Shown piece by piece: positions 1 to 7,044 of a stretch of DNA of 13,663 nt. Positions within the stretch are counted from its first letter, which is position 1. Each line of letters begins with the position of its first letter. The stretch is from DATAWZ01 sp036266975 (GTDB taxonomy: Bacteria; Actinomycetota; Thermoleophilia; Solirubrobacterales; Solirubrobacteraceae), in contig DATAWZ010000149.1 in assembly GCA_036266975.1 (NCBI GenBank), positions 1-13,663 of the forward strand, in the 5' to 3' direction. The notes beneath the pieces are model-generated. The model was given only the letters and a program-made list of their open reading frames with translations. It was not told the origin of the DNA and made no database searches. The position numbers and the translations under genes were made by a program.

Positions 1-2290
1 GTCCGCGGGGACTGAGTCCTGGCTCGTCGCCGCGTCGCCAGCCGGCGACGGCGAGCGCCACCGAGAGCGACGCGCCGGCGCCCATCGGCTCGCCGAACAG
101 CAGCCGCGGTGCCAGCACCGGAACCGGACGTCCGAACAGGCGCTCGATGGCCAGCCCCTCCGCCTCGTCGGCGACGGTCAGGCCGCAGCGCGAGGCCCAC
201 ACGGCGGCGATCTCGTCGGCCCCGACGCCGGCGCGCTCGAGGGCCAGGAACATCGCCCGCTCGATCCCGGTCCCCTCGGGATCGATCCGGCCCAGGCCCC
301 GCGCGTCCGAGGTCACCGCGTAGCCGAGCAGCTCGGCGAGCGGCTCCGCTCCCCGCCGCTGGGCGTGACCCAGGCGCTCGACGACGACGGCGATCCCGGC
401 CTCGGCGAGCGCGAAGCCCCCGCCCGCCGCCGGCGAACCGTCGGCCAGGACGCCGAGCCCGCGGTAGGCCGTGATCACGGTGTCGGTGAGCGAGTCCGCT
501 CCCAGGCAGACGATCGCGTCGGCGTGGTCGTGTGAGACCAGGTCGCGGCCGTAGCAGATGCTCGAGGCGCCCGCGCTGTGCCCGGCCGTCACCGTCGAGG
601 CCGACCCGAGCGTGCCGACCTTCAGCGCCACCTGACCCCCGGCGGCGTTGTAGACCGTGTTGGGGAACACCGCCGGGTTCGCCCCTCCGGGGCCATCGTG
701 CATGACGCCGACCGCGAAGTCCTCCATGCTCTCCATCGGACCGACGCCGGTGCCGAGGATCGCCCCGACGCGGGTGCGGTTCTCGTCGGTCAGCTCCAGG
801 GAGGCGTCGGCGAGCGCCAGGCGCGAGGCGATGATCGAGAACAGCCCGAGACGATCGACCCGCTTGCGCTCCTTGGGCGTCAGGAACGCGCTGGCGTCCA
901 GCGGAACGCGCCCAAGCGCGACCCCGTCCTGAACGGTCGTGCATTCGCGACCCTCAGCGTAGGCGGCGTAGGCCGAGTCCAGGTCGGTGCCGGCGGGCGT
1001 CAGGGCGCCCAGGCCGGTGATGACCACCCGGTCCAGCGCCGGCCGCGGCGGGACGTGCGCGTCGGGGCGGGCGAACAGGATCGAGGCGTTCGCGCCGCCG
1101 AAGGCGAAGTTGTTCGACAGGGCGACGTCGATCTCCATTGCGCGCGCCTGGTTGGGCGTGTAGTCCAGGTCGCAGTCGGGGTCGGGCTCGGTGAAGTTCG
1201 CGGTCGGCGGGGCGAGCTGGCTCTCGATCGCCTTGACCGTGACGATCGCCTCGACGGCGCCGGCGCCGCCGAGCAGGTGCCCGATCATCGACTTGGTGCT
1301 GCTGACGGCGACGTGATGGGCCGCCTCCTCGCCCAGCCCGACCTTGGTGGCGGCGGTCTCGGCCGGGTCGTTCTTGGCGGTGCCGGTGCCGTGGCTGTTG
1401 ACGTAGTCGACGTCCGCGGGGTCCACGCCTGCCTGGGCGAGCGCGGTCCCGATCGCCCGGCCGGCGCCGCGGCCCTCGGGGTGCGGGGCGGTCGGATGGT
1501 AGCCGTCCGCGGACAGGCCGTAGCCGAGGATCTCGGCGAGGATTGGCGCGCCCTGGGCGCGGGCGACATCCTCGCGCATCAACACCAGCATCCCGCTTCC
1601 CTCGCCGAGCGAGAGGCCCTTGCGATCGCGCGAGTACGGCGCCGCGGGCTCGGGTGAGAGCGACTCCAGCGAGTTGAAGCCGGCCACGAGGATGTCCGAG
1701 AACGCGTCGGCACCGCCGGTCAGCACCGCGTCGGCCTGTCCGGCCCGGATCAGCCCCGTGGCACAGCCGATCGCGTTGGCGCTCGCCGCACATGCGGTGT
1801 CGATCGACAGGACGGGCCCCTTGATGCCGAAGGCGCCGCTGAGCGCCTCCGAGAAGGCCTGCGGGAGGACGAGCAGCACCATCCTGGGATCCGGGTCTTC
1901 GCCGCGCTCGCGGCGCGCGTACCACTCCTCGCCGGCGAGCAGCCCGGCATTGCAGGTTCCGATGACCACGCCCCAGCGCTCCGGATGGATCGACCCGACG
2001 CTCACGCCGCAGCGCGCCATCGCCTCCTCGGACGCCCTCATCGTGAAATCCAGCGCACGGTCGTGGAAGCCATCCGGGTTCAGGTAGGTGTGGCGCTCGG
2101 GCGCGAACGGCACCTGCACCTCACCGCCCAGCCGGGTGCGAAAGCCGTCCATCGACAGGTGCTGGACGGGGCGGATCGCCACACGACCGCCGCTGACGCC
2201 GGCCCAGAACTCGTCGAGGTTGGCGCCTTGAGCGGTGATCGCCCCCATTCCCGTGACGACGACACGAACTGCGTTCTCTGCTTCGCCCAC
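1..2290 (-). CDS. Fused tandem ketosynthase: active KS domain plus catalytically dead KS-like domain (partial, C-terminus off window)
   Basis: One reading frame runs from a GTG at 2290 to the left edge without a stop (763 codons seen). Residues about 8-405 form a complete beta-ketoacyl-ACP synthase with Cys167 in DTACAAS, His300 in HGTGT, Lys333 and His338 in KSMIGH, and an NNFAFGGAN signature near its end. After a short linker a second thiolase-fold domain starts at about residue 421 (RVVITGLGALTP). By alignment its catalytic positions are His571 (for Cys), Ser700 (for His), Arg729 (for Lys) and Glu734 (for His), so it cannot condense by the normal mechanism and looks like a chain-length-factor or structural partner. 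An AGGAG box 5 nt upstream supports the GTG start, 19 nt after the previous stop. Probably only the last 20-40 residues are missing. KS-CLF didomains are known in PfaC-type PUFA synthases; here the fusion sits among free-standing type II proteins. The catalytic readings are direct; the partner role is inference. Confidence 0.9.
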   Translation of the reverse strand, partial: MGEAENAVRVVVTGMGAITAQGANLDEFWAGVSGGRVAIRPVQHLSMDGFRTRLGGEVQVPFAPERHTYLNPDGFHDRALDFTMRASEEAMARCGVSVGSIHPERWGVVIGTCNAGLLAGEEWYARRERGEDPDPRMVLLVLPQAFSEALSGAFGIKGPVLSIDTACAASANAIGCATGLIRAGQADAVLTGGADAFSDILVAGFNSLESLSPEPAAPYSRDRKGLSLGEGSGMLVLMREDVARAQGAPILAEILGYGLSADGYHPTAPHPEGRGAGRAIGTALAQAGVDPADVDYVNSHGTGTAKNDPAETAATKVGLGEEAAHHVAVSSTKSMIGHLLGGAGAVEAIVTVKAIESQLAPPTANFTEPDPDCDLDYTPNQARAMEIDVALSNNFAFGGANASILFARPDAHVPPRPALDRVVITGLGALTPAGTDLDSAYAAYAEGRECTTVQDGVALGRVPLDASAFLTPKERKRVDRLGLFSIIASRLALADASLELTDENRTRVGAILGTGVGPMESMEDFAVGVMHDGPGGANPAVFPNTVYNAAGGQVALKVGTLGSASTVTAGHSAGASSICYGRDLVSHDHADAIVCLGADSLTDTVITAYRGLGVLADGSPAAGGGFALAEAGIAVVVERLGHAQRRGAEPLAELLGYAVTSDARGLGRIDPEGTGIERAMFLALERAGVGADEIAAVWASRCGLTVADEAEGLAIERLFGRPVPVLAPRLLFGEPMGAGASLSVALAVAGWRRGDEPGLSPRG

Positions 2291-2295
2291 GATCG

Positions 2296-2301
2296 CTCCT
2301 C
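2296..2301 (-). promoter_or_regulatory. Ribosome binding site for the fused ketosynthase
   Basis: On the minus strand GAGGAG is followed by CGATC and then GTG. This decides the GTG start at 2290; the next in-frame ATG lies inside the conserved VTGMG strand of the KS fold and would truncate the domain. Confidence 0.7.
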
Positions 2302-2309
2302 TGAGTCGC

Positions 2310-3599
2310 TCAGCCTTCGACGGCGCGCACGATCAGCGCCACGTTCTGCCCCTCCAGGCCGCGCGCCAGCGCCAGCGCCTGGCTGATCCGCGCCTCGCGC
2401 GCCGAACCGGTGATGTGCTCGATGCCCTGGCACGTGGGGTCGACGTGCTCGAGGTTCAGCGTCGCCGGCGCCGCGCTGTGATGCACGGCCAGCGCGGCCA
2501 CCGCGGCGTTCAGCGCCCCGGCGGCGGCCACCAGGTGGCTCGTCGCCGGCTTGACCGAGCTCACCGCCGGCCCGGCCCCGCCGTTCGCGAGGGCGCGCAG
2601 CGCGCTCGCCTCGCTCGCGTCGCCCGCGCGCGTGCCGCCCGCGTGCGCGGCCACGTAGTCCAGGGCGGCGTACTCGCTGCCGGCCTCGCGCAGCGCGCCC
2701 TGCACCGCGCGCACCACGCCGGCTCCGCTCGGATCGGGCGTGAAGAGGTGCTCGATGTCGGTGCCCGAGCCGAAGCCGACGATCTCCGCGTAGACGCGGG
2801 CGCCGCGGGCCCGGGCGCCGTCGAGGTCCTCGAGAATCAGGTAGGCGCCACCCTCGCCGACCACCGTCCCGTCGCGCTCGACGTCGAACGGCCGGCAGGC
2901 GCGCGCGCCCAGGTCGTTGCGCGTGGTCATCAGCTCCAGGGAGTCGATCTTGGCCATGTTCCACCAGCACACCGGAGCGTCGCCGCCGCCGGCGATCGCG
3001 TGGTCGGCCTCGCCCCGCTTGATCGCCCGGAACGCCCGACCGATGGCCTGCAGTCCGGCCTCCGCGGTGCCGGCGAAATAGGTGTTGGCGCCGCGCAGCC
3101 CGTAGGCCTCGGACACGTAGAACAGCGACGCGCCCTGGATGCCCTCGATGAAGAACAGCGGGTACACGCGGGCCATGCCCTCCTCGCCGAAGCGATGCAT
3201 GTCGACGACGCCGTTCTCGTCGCGCACGTCGACGGCCACGTCCTGGAAGTGCTCGGGCTCGGAGATCTCCTTGCCGGCGGCCGTGAACAGCGCGTTGCGC
3301 CCGGCGCAGTCGTCCCCGAACTCCAGGTCCGCGTCGCGCCGGGCGATCTCCACGGCGACCGAAGTCAACACGTCGTAGCGGGTCATCGTGCGCAGCGACC
3401 GGCGGTTGACGTACTCGCGGGCCGCCTTCGCGTCAAACCCGGTGATCTCGCCGCCGAGCTGGGTGCGCAGCGAGGAGGCGTCGTACGCAGCGATCGGCGC
3501 CACCGCGCTGCGGCCGCCCAGGAGCGCCGTCCACGTCTCCTCGGTGCCCACCCCGAGCGGCGTGAGCAGGCCGATCCCGGTGATCGCGACGCGCCTCAT
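2310..3599 (-). CDS. Ketosynthase-like chain-length-factor protein (KS-beta) lacking the active-site Cys
   Basis: This is a 429-residue thiolase-fold protein of normal FabF length, starting MRRVAITGIGLLTPLG. Aligned with the neighbouring active KS by the conserved glycines (Gly170 and Gly187 here), the nucleophilic Cys is replaced by Ala179 (FAGTAEAG). The other catalytic positions survive: His319 in AAHAGGT, Lys350 in SSVKP and His355. The usual GFGGTN signature near the C-terminus is degraded to GLEGQN. Loss of only the Cys is the hallmark of KS-beta/CLF subunits of type II polyketide synthases, which dimerise with an active KS and shape chain length; the probable partner is the complete KS two genes upstream. 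The ATG overlaps the preceding stop as ATGA, so translation is probably coupled. A decarboxylating role like KSQ domains is less likely because those carry Gln. Confidence 0.88.
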   Translation of the reverse strand: MRRVAITGIGLLTPLGVGTEETWTALLGGRSAVAPIAAYDASSLRTQLGGEITGFDAKAAREYVNRRSLRTMTRYDVLTSVAVEIARRDADLEFGDDCAGRNALFTAAGKEISEPEHFQDVAVDVRDENGVVDMHRFGEEGMARVYPLFFIEGIQGASLFYVSEAYGLRGANTYFAGTAEAGLQAIGRAFRAIKRGEADHAIAGGGDAPVCWWNMAKIDSLELMTTRNDLGARACRPFDVERDGTVVGEGGAYLILEDLDGARARGARVYAEIVGFGSGTDIEHLFTPDPSGAGVVRAVQGALREAGSEYAALDYVAAHAGGTRAGDASEASALRALANGGAGPAVSSVKPATSHLVAAAGALNAAVAALAVHHSAAPATLNLEHVDPTCQGIEHITGSAREARISQALALARGLEGQNVALIVRAVEG

Positions 3600-3976
3600 C
3601 GGGGCACGAGGGTCATCTTGCGGGCTCGGGTGACGACCTTGCCGTCGACGGAGACCTCGCCGCTGAGGACCGCCTGTTGCTCGTCGTGGGACTTCAGCGT
3701 CACCGACAGTTGCATCTGGTCGCCGGGCTGGACGAAGTGGCGGAAGCCCACGCGCTCGGCCCCCGCCAGACGCCACGGCCGACCGGTGGTCTGCTCGAGC
3801 AGCTCGGCCCCGAGCGTGCCCAGGCTGCCGAGGATCAGCACGCCCGGCATCACCGGGAAGCGCGGGAAGTGGCTGTCGAGGATCGTGAGCGTGTTGGTCA
3901 CGTTGCGGATCGCGGTGGCGCGCTCGCCCGGTTTGACCTCCAGGACCCGGTCCAGCGTCGTCCAGCCGTGGCTCAT
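3596..3976 (-). CDS. Hotdog-fold dehydratase-like protein (FabZ family) with catalytic His but no Glu
   Basis: This is a 126-residue single hotdog protein. It carries the FabZ active-site segment HFPRFPVMPGVLIL, with His36 in the position of the FabZ catalytic histidine. The acidic residue expected 14 positions later (Glu in FabZ, Asp in FabA) is Gly50. FabZ/FabA dimers build each active site from the His of one chain and the acid of the other (established for the family), so this protein alone should be a poor dehydratase, but it could complement the Glu-bearing hotdog protein encoded at 5241-5687. The ATG at 3976 overlaps the upstream KS stop as ATGA, and its own stop overlaps the next start the same way. 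Longer upstream frame extensions lie inside the KS gene and are not needed. It could instead be a non-catalytic partner or a thioesterase-like hotdog. Confidence 0.85.
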   Translation of the reverse strand: MSHGWTTLDRVLEVKPGERATAIRNVTNTLTILDSHFPRFPVMPGVLILGSLGTLGAELLEQTTGRPWRLAGAERVGFRHFVQPGDQMQLSVTLKSHDEQQAVLSGEVSVDGKVVTRARKMTLVPR

Positions 3977-5241
3977 GCCGCCCTGCCTTCGGGCGGTACG
4001 ACGAGCAGCGCGCCGTTGGTGCCGCCGAACGCGAACGCGTTCGTCATCACCGCGCGCACGGTCATCTCCCGGGCCACGAGCGGCGCGCAGTCCAGATCGC
4101 ACTCCGGATCGGGGGTATCGCGGTTGATCGTCGGCGAGACGACGCCGTCACGCATCGCGAACACCGCGGCGAGCAGGTTCAGTGCGCCCGCCGCGCAGGT
4201 GGTGTGCCCGGTCATCGATTTCGGCGAGGTGATCACGATGCGCTTGGACTCGTCGCCGAACGCGCGCTTGATGGCGATCGTCTCGGACATGTCGCCGGCG
4301 GGCGTCCCGGTCCCGTGGGCGAGAACCAAGTCGATGTCGGCCGGCCCCAAATCCGCCTCGCGCATCGCGGCGGTCATCGAGATCACCGCGCCGCCGCCGT
4401 CGGGCGGCGGGTCGGTCATGCGGTAGGCGTTGAGGCTCGAGCCGTAGCCGACGATCTCGGCCTCGATCGGCGCGCCGCGCCTGCGAGCGGCCTCGTACTC
4501 CTCGAGCACCATCACGACCGCGCCCTCGCCCAGCACGAACCCGCTGCGGTCCCTGTCGAACGGGCGCGACGCGTGGGTCGGGTCGTCGTTGTAGTCCTTG
4601 GTGAGCGCGCCGAGCAGCGAGAAGCCCAGGACGTCGACCCAGCTGGTGAGCGAGTCATGGCCGCCCGCGATGATCATCTCGGCGTCGCCGTCCTGAATCA
4701 GCCGGTAGGCCTCGCCGACGGCGTGCGCCGAGGCAGTGCACGCCGTGCTGATCCCGATCATCGCGCCCCCGGCCCCGGCGAGCTTGGCGATCACCGCGCT
4801 GGCCGTGTTCTGCGAGACATACGCGGTGTGGGCAGGCGATGCGCGGTGCAGGCGGTGGCCGCCGCTCTCCTTGCGCGTGTAGAAGATGTCCGAGAACTCC
4901 TGCAACTCCGGACGGGCGACGCTGCCGCCCATGGCGACGCCGACCTCGGCCGCAGGGTAGTGCCCGGCCTCCACGCCGCTACGGCGCAGGGCCTCCACCG
5001 CCGCGGCCACCGCGAACTGCGGGGCGCGGTGCAGCAGGCGAGCCTGCCCGGGATCGGGCAGGCGCTCGTCCGGGTCGAAGCCGCTGACCATCCCCGCGAT
5101 CCGCACGGGGTACGTGCCGGCGTCGAAGGTCGTGATCGGCCCGATGCCGCTCCGGCCCGCTTTCATGCTCTCCCACGTGCTCTCGGCGTCCAGGCCGAGC
5201 GGCGTGATCGCTCCGAAGCCGGTGATGACCACCCGCCGCAT
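3973..5241 (-). CDS. Beta-ketoacyl-ACP synthase II-like ketosynthase, catalytically complete (KS-alpha)
   Basis: This is a 422-residue FabF/KS-alpha-type condensing enzyme that would join an acyl thioester to malonyl-ACP by decarboxylative Claisen condensation. All catalytic residues are present: Cys168 in STACTASAH, His309 in HGTGT, Lys341 and His346 in SPKSMTGH. The closing FAFGGTN signature is at about 403-409. The start MRRVVITGFGAITPLG is the standard KS N-terminus, and its ATG shares one base with the upstream stop (TGATG). It lies between the two hotdog genes and upstream of the Cys-less KS, with which it probably forms a KS-alpha/KS-beta heterodimer. Primary-metabolism FabF is the alternative, but the context of four KS folds in one operon argues for a dedicated pathway. 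Confidence 0.93.
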   Translation of the reverse strand: MRRVVITGFGAITPLGLDAESTWESMKAGRSGIGPITTFDAGTYPVRIAGMVSGFDPDERLPDPGQARLLHRAPQFAVAAAVEALRRSGVEAGHYPAAEVGVAMGGSVARPELQEFSDIFYTRKESGGHRLHRASPAHTAYVSQNTASAVIAKLAGAGGAMIGISTACTASAHAVGEAYRLIQDGDAEMIIAGGHDSLTSWVDVLGFSLLGALTKDYNDDPTHASRPFDRDRSGFVLGEGAVVMVLEEYEAARRRGAPIEAEIVGYGSSLNAYRMTDPPPDGGGAVISMTAAMREADLGPADIDLVLAHGTGTPAGDMSETIAIKRAFGDESKRIVITSPKSMTGHTTCAAGALNLLAAVFAMRDGVVSPTINRDTPDPECDLDCAPLVAREMTVRAVMTNAFAFGGTNGALLVVPPEGRAA

Positions 5242-5687
5242 CACTGCACTCCCCTCGTCAGCATCTCCTGCAGTCGCTGCGTGTCGTCGAGGTCGGCGAG
5301 AGTGTCGGCGTCGATCAGGGCGCACATGACCTCGCTGGCGCGCAGGACCGGCTCGCCGTCGACGGTGACCTCCCCGGAGACGACCGCGGACTCATCACCG
5401 AAGGAGTCGACCCGGCCGCTCATCGCCAAGACGTCGCCGGGATACACCGCGCGCAGCCACTGGACCGAGCCGACCGACAGCAGCGCCGCGCGCTTGCGGC
5501 GCTCGGTGGTGATCATGATCAGCCACGTCGCCGCCTGGCAGAGCGCCTCGAAGATCAGCGGCGGCGCCATCACCAGGTCGTCGCCGTCCGGCTCCCAGAT
5601 CTCCTCACTGCGCGAGGTCAGCTTGCGGGCCCGCACCGACGTCGCCGGCTCGTAGCCGTCGATCCGGTCGATCAGGTGGAAGCGCAT
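5241..5687 (-). CDS. Hotdog-fold dehydratase-like protein with catalytic Glu but no His
   Basis: This is a 148-residue FabZ/FabA-like hotdog protein starting MRFHLIDRIDGYEP. The central helix segment LIFEALCQAATWL matches the FabZ helix that carries the catalytic acid, and Glu47 is in place. The residue 14 positions earlier, where FabZ has its His, is Pro33 in a WEPDGDD stretch. It is therefore the mirror image of the hotdog protein at 3596-3976, which keeps His and lacks Glu. In a heterodimer the two could form one complete His-Glu site. Heterodimeric dehydratases have been reported for polyene-forming type II PKSs (ishigamide, aryl polyenes; from memory). A G-rich tract before the ATG could be the ribosome site. 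It begins 28 nt after the ACP stop and its own stop overlaps the KS start. Confidence 0.83.
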   Translation of the reverse strand: MRFHLIDRIDGYEPATSVRARKLTSRSEEIWEPDGDDLVMAPPLIFEALCQAATWLIMITTERRKRAALLSVGSVQWLRAVYPGDVLAMSGRVDSFGDESAVVSGEVTVDGEPVLRASEVMCALIDADTLADLDDTQRLQEMLTRGVQ

Positions 5688-5715
5688 GAACGGCCCCCGT
5701 GCCCCCCAAGGTCAC

Positions 5716-6099
5716 TCAGCCCTGGCGGGCCTTGACCATCTGCACCAGGTTGCCGACCGTGAACAGGTTGATGACCTGGTCGGCGGGCAGCGAGCCGGCG
5801 ATCTCCGCCGGGTCGACCTGGGGCATGATCGAGTGCAGATACGCCGCGCCCTTCTCGGAGATGACCTGGTTCCCGTCGCTGAACTCGTCGTCGGAGATGC
5901 CGCCCTGCATGTAGTCGCCGAGGTCGGACGCCTCGATCTTCACGCCGGTGCCCTTCTCGATCCGGAAGAGGATGTCGAGCAGGTCGATCGACTCCGCCCC
6001 GAGGTCGTCCATCAGTGTCGACTCTGGGGTGACCTCGTCGTCGTCGAGCGCGAGCGCCTCGACGACCGCCTCCTTCACCGCGCTGTCCACATCGGCCAT
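5716..6099 (-). CDS. Acyl carrier protein with a long insertion before the last helix
   Basis: This is a 127-residue acidic carrier protein. The phosphopantetheine attachment site is Ser37 in DDLGAESIDLLD (a variant of the usual GxDSL). The preceding helix I (residues 3-18) and the following helix II (38-52) look canonical. A typical type II ACP is about 80 residues; here about 40 extra residues (about 60-105, GDYMQGGISDDEF onwards) separate helix II from a final helix NLFTVGNLVQMV that resembles ACP helix IV. It should tether the growing chain for the KS, KR and dehydratase proteins of the same operon. The start is fixed by a strong AGGAGG box. No phosphopantetheinyl transferase or malonyl transferase is in the window, so these would be supplied from elsewhere. 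Confidence 0.9.
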   Translation of the reverse strand: MADVDSAVKEAVVEALALDDDEVTPESTLMDDLGAESIDLLDILFRIEKGTGVKIEASDLGDYMQGGISDDEFSDGNQVISEKGAAYLHSIMPQVDPAEIAGSLPADQVINLFTVGNLVQMVKARQG

Positions 6100-6103
6100 G
6101 CCG

Positions 6104-6112
6104 TCTCCTCCT
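6104..6112 (-). promoter_or_regulatory. Strong ribosome binding site of the acyl carrier protein gene
   Basis: The minus strand reads AGGAGGAGA shortly before ATG at 6099; its AGGAGG core is 7 nt from the start. It is the best Shine-Dalgarno match in the operon, consistent with the carrier protein being needed in excess over the enzymes. Confidence 0.75.
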
Positions 6113-6130
6113 GGTTGCGTTTCGCTTTGA

Positions 6131-6904
6131 TCACAGCGGCTTGCCGACGCCGACCTGGGCTGACACTCCGCCGTCGACCGTGAGCAGCGCACCGGTCATA
6201 TGGCTCGCGTCCGGGCCGGCGAGGAAGATCGCCGTTCGAGCAACCTCGTCGACCGTCGCGAACACCTTCAGCGGGATCTGCTTGGAGATCCCCTTGCCGC
6301 CGTCCTTGTCCATCAGCCCGGCCACCATATCGGTCGGCGAGAAGCCCGGGAGCACGGCGTTCACCCGGATGCCGAAGCGGGCGAGCTCGACCGCGCAGCA
6401 GCGCGTGAAGGCGTTGATCGCGCCCTTGGAAGCCGCGTAGTTGGACTCCCCGGTCCACCCGCGCTCACCCATCACCGATGAGATGTTGACCACGACGCCG
6501 TCGCGCTGCTTCATGAAGGTCGAGAGCGCGGCCTTGGTGCAGTTGAACACCCCGCCGAAGTTGACCTTCATGACCTCGAGCCACTCGCCGGGATCCATGT
6601 TGTACAGCAGCGCGTCGCGCGAGATCCCCGCGTTGTTGATGACGATGTGCAGCCCGCCGAGCTCCTCGACGGCCTGCGCGACGACGCTCTCGGCGCTCGC
6701 GAACTCCGACACGTCGCCTTGGACCGCCACCGCGCGCCCGCCGGAGCCGGTGATCGCCGCGACCACCTCCTGGGCCTGCTCGACCCCCGAGCGATAGTTG
6801 ACGGCGACCGCGGCGCCCTCGCGGGCGAGCCCCTCGGCGATCGCCCGGCCGATGCCACGGGACCCGCCGGTCACGAGCGCCACGCGGTCTGCCAGCTTTG
6901 TCAT
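6131..6904 (-). CDS. fabG: 3-oxoacyl-ACP reductase (FabG-like short-chain dehydrogenase), ketoreductase of the cluster
   Basis: This is a 257-residue classical short-chain dehydrogenase. The Rossmann glycine motif TGGSRGIG is at residues 12-19, NNAG at 90-93, and the catalytic Ser143, Tyr156 and Lys160 have FabG spacing; Asn115 in VNFGG completes the usual tetrad. The C-terminal TGALLTVDGG is also typical. It would reduce the 3-ketoacyl-ACP made by the ketosynthases to the 3-hydroxyacyl-ACP that the dehydratase pair acts on, most likely with NADPH. It is the first gene of the minus-strand operon, 31 nt before the carrier protein. Start MTKLADRVALVTGG was chosen because it places the Rossmann motif normally; longer frames run into the divergent promoter. 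No enoyl reductase is visible, so chains may keep their double bonds. Confidence 0.93.
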   Translation of the reverse strand: MTKLADRVALVTGGSRGIGRAIAEGLAREGAAVAVNYRSGVEQAQEVVAAITGSGGRAVAVQGDVSEFASAESVVAQAVEELGGLHIVINNAGISRDALLYNMDPGEWLEVMKVNFGGVFNCTKAALSTFMKQRDGVVVNISSVMGERGWTGESNYAASKGAINAFTRCCAVELARFGIRVNAVLPGFSPTDMVAGLMDKDGGKGISKQIPLKVFATVDEVARTAIFLAGPDASHMTGALLTVDGGVSAQVGVGKPL

Positions 6905-6964
6905 TCCCACACCCCCCGGCCTCGGTCGACTCGAGCAAAGATCGTCGTAGCGGCGACCGCGGGG

Positions 6965-6993
6965 ATTCTCACCGACTGCCGCCTGCAAATCAA
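6965..6993 (-). promoter_or_regulatory. Candidate promoter of the biosynthetic operon
   Basis: Reading the minus strand, TTGATT (6988-6993) and GAGAAT (6965-6970) are separated by exactly 17 bases, each matching the sigma-70-type consensus at 4 of 6 positions. Transcription would start near 6958, leaving about a 54-nt leader before the ketoreductase. The match is modest; no operator palindrome was recognised. Confidence 0.35.
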
Positions 6994-7032
6994 GGGCGGA
7001 TCGGGGAACCCGCCGGCGCCGGGCAAACGCGT

Positions 7033-7038
7033 TACCGT
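7033..7038 (+). promoter_or_regulatory. Candidate -10 box for a leaderless FHA-protein transcript
   Basis: TACCGT fits the TANNNT form of actinobacterial -10 boxes and ends 6 bases before the GTG at 7045, the spacing expected if the transcript begins at the start codon. No convincing -35 box lies upstream. Confidence 0.35.
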
Positions 7039-7044
7039 GGCGGG

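Noticed and set aside
566..583. GHSAG in the second KS domain resembling the acyltransferase/hydrolase GHSxG nucleophile motif
   Set aside because: The surrounding sequence aligns gap-free with the KS active-site strand (GTLGSASTVTAGH against GIKGPVLSIDTAC) and no other acyltransferase motif is present; it is more simply a Cys-to-His change in a dead KS, though a hydrolytic role was not excluded.
954..1925. Minus-strand 323-codon frame inside the fused ketosynthase gene
   Set aside because: It is an out-of-frame reading; the correct frame through the same bases gives continuous ketosynthase sequence with all conserved motifs.
578..5655. Long plus-strand open frames opposite the ketosynthase genes (578-1657, 2235-4127, 4204-5655)
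   Set aside because: They are Arg/Gly/Ala-rich, show no motif, and lie antisense to strongly conserved enzymes with intact active sites; GC-rich codon bias opens antisense frames.
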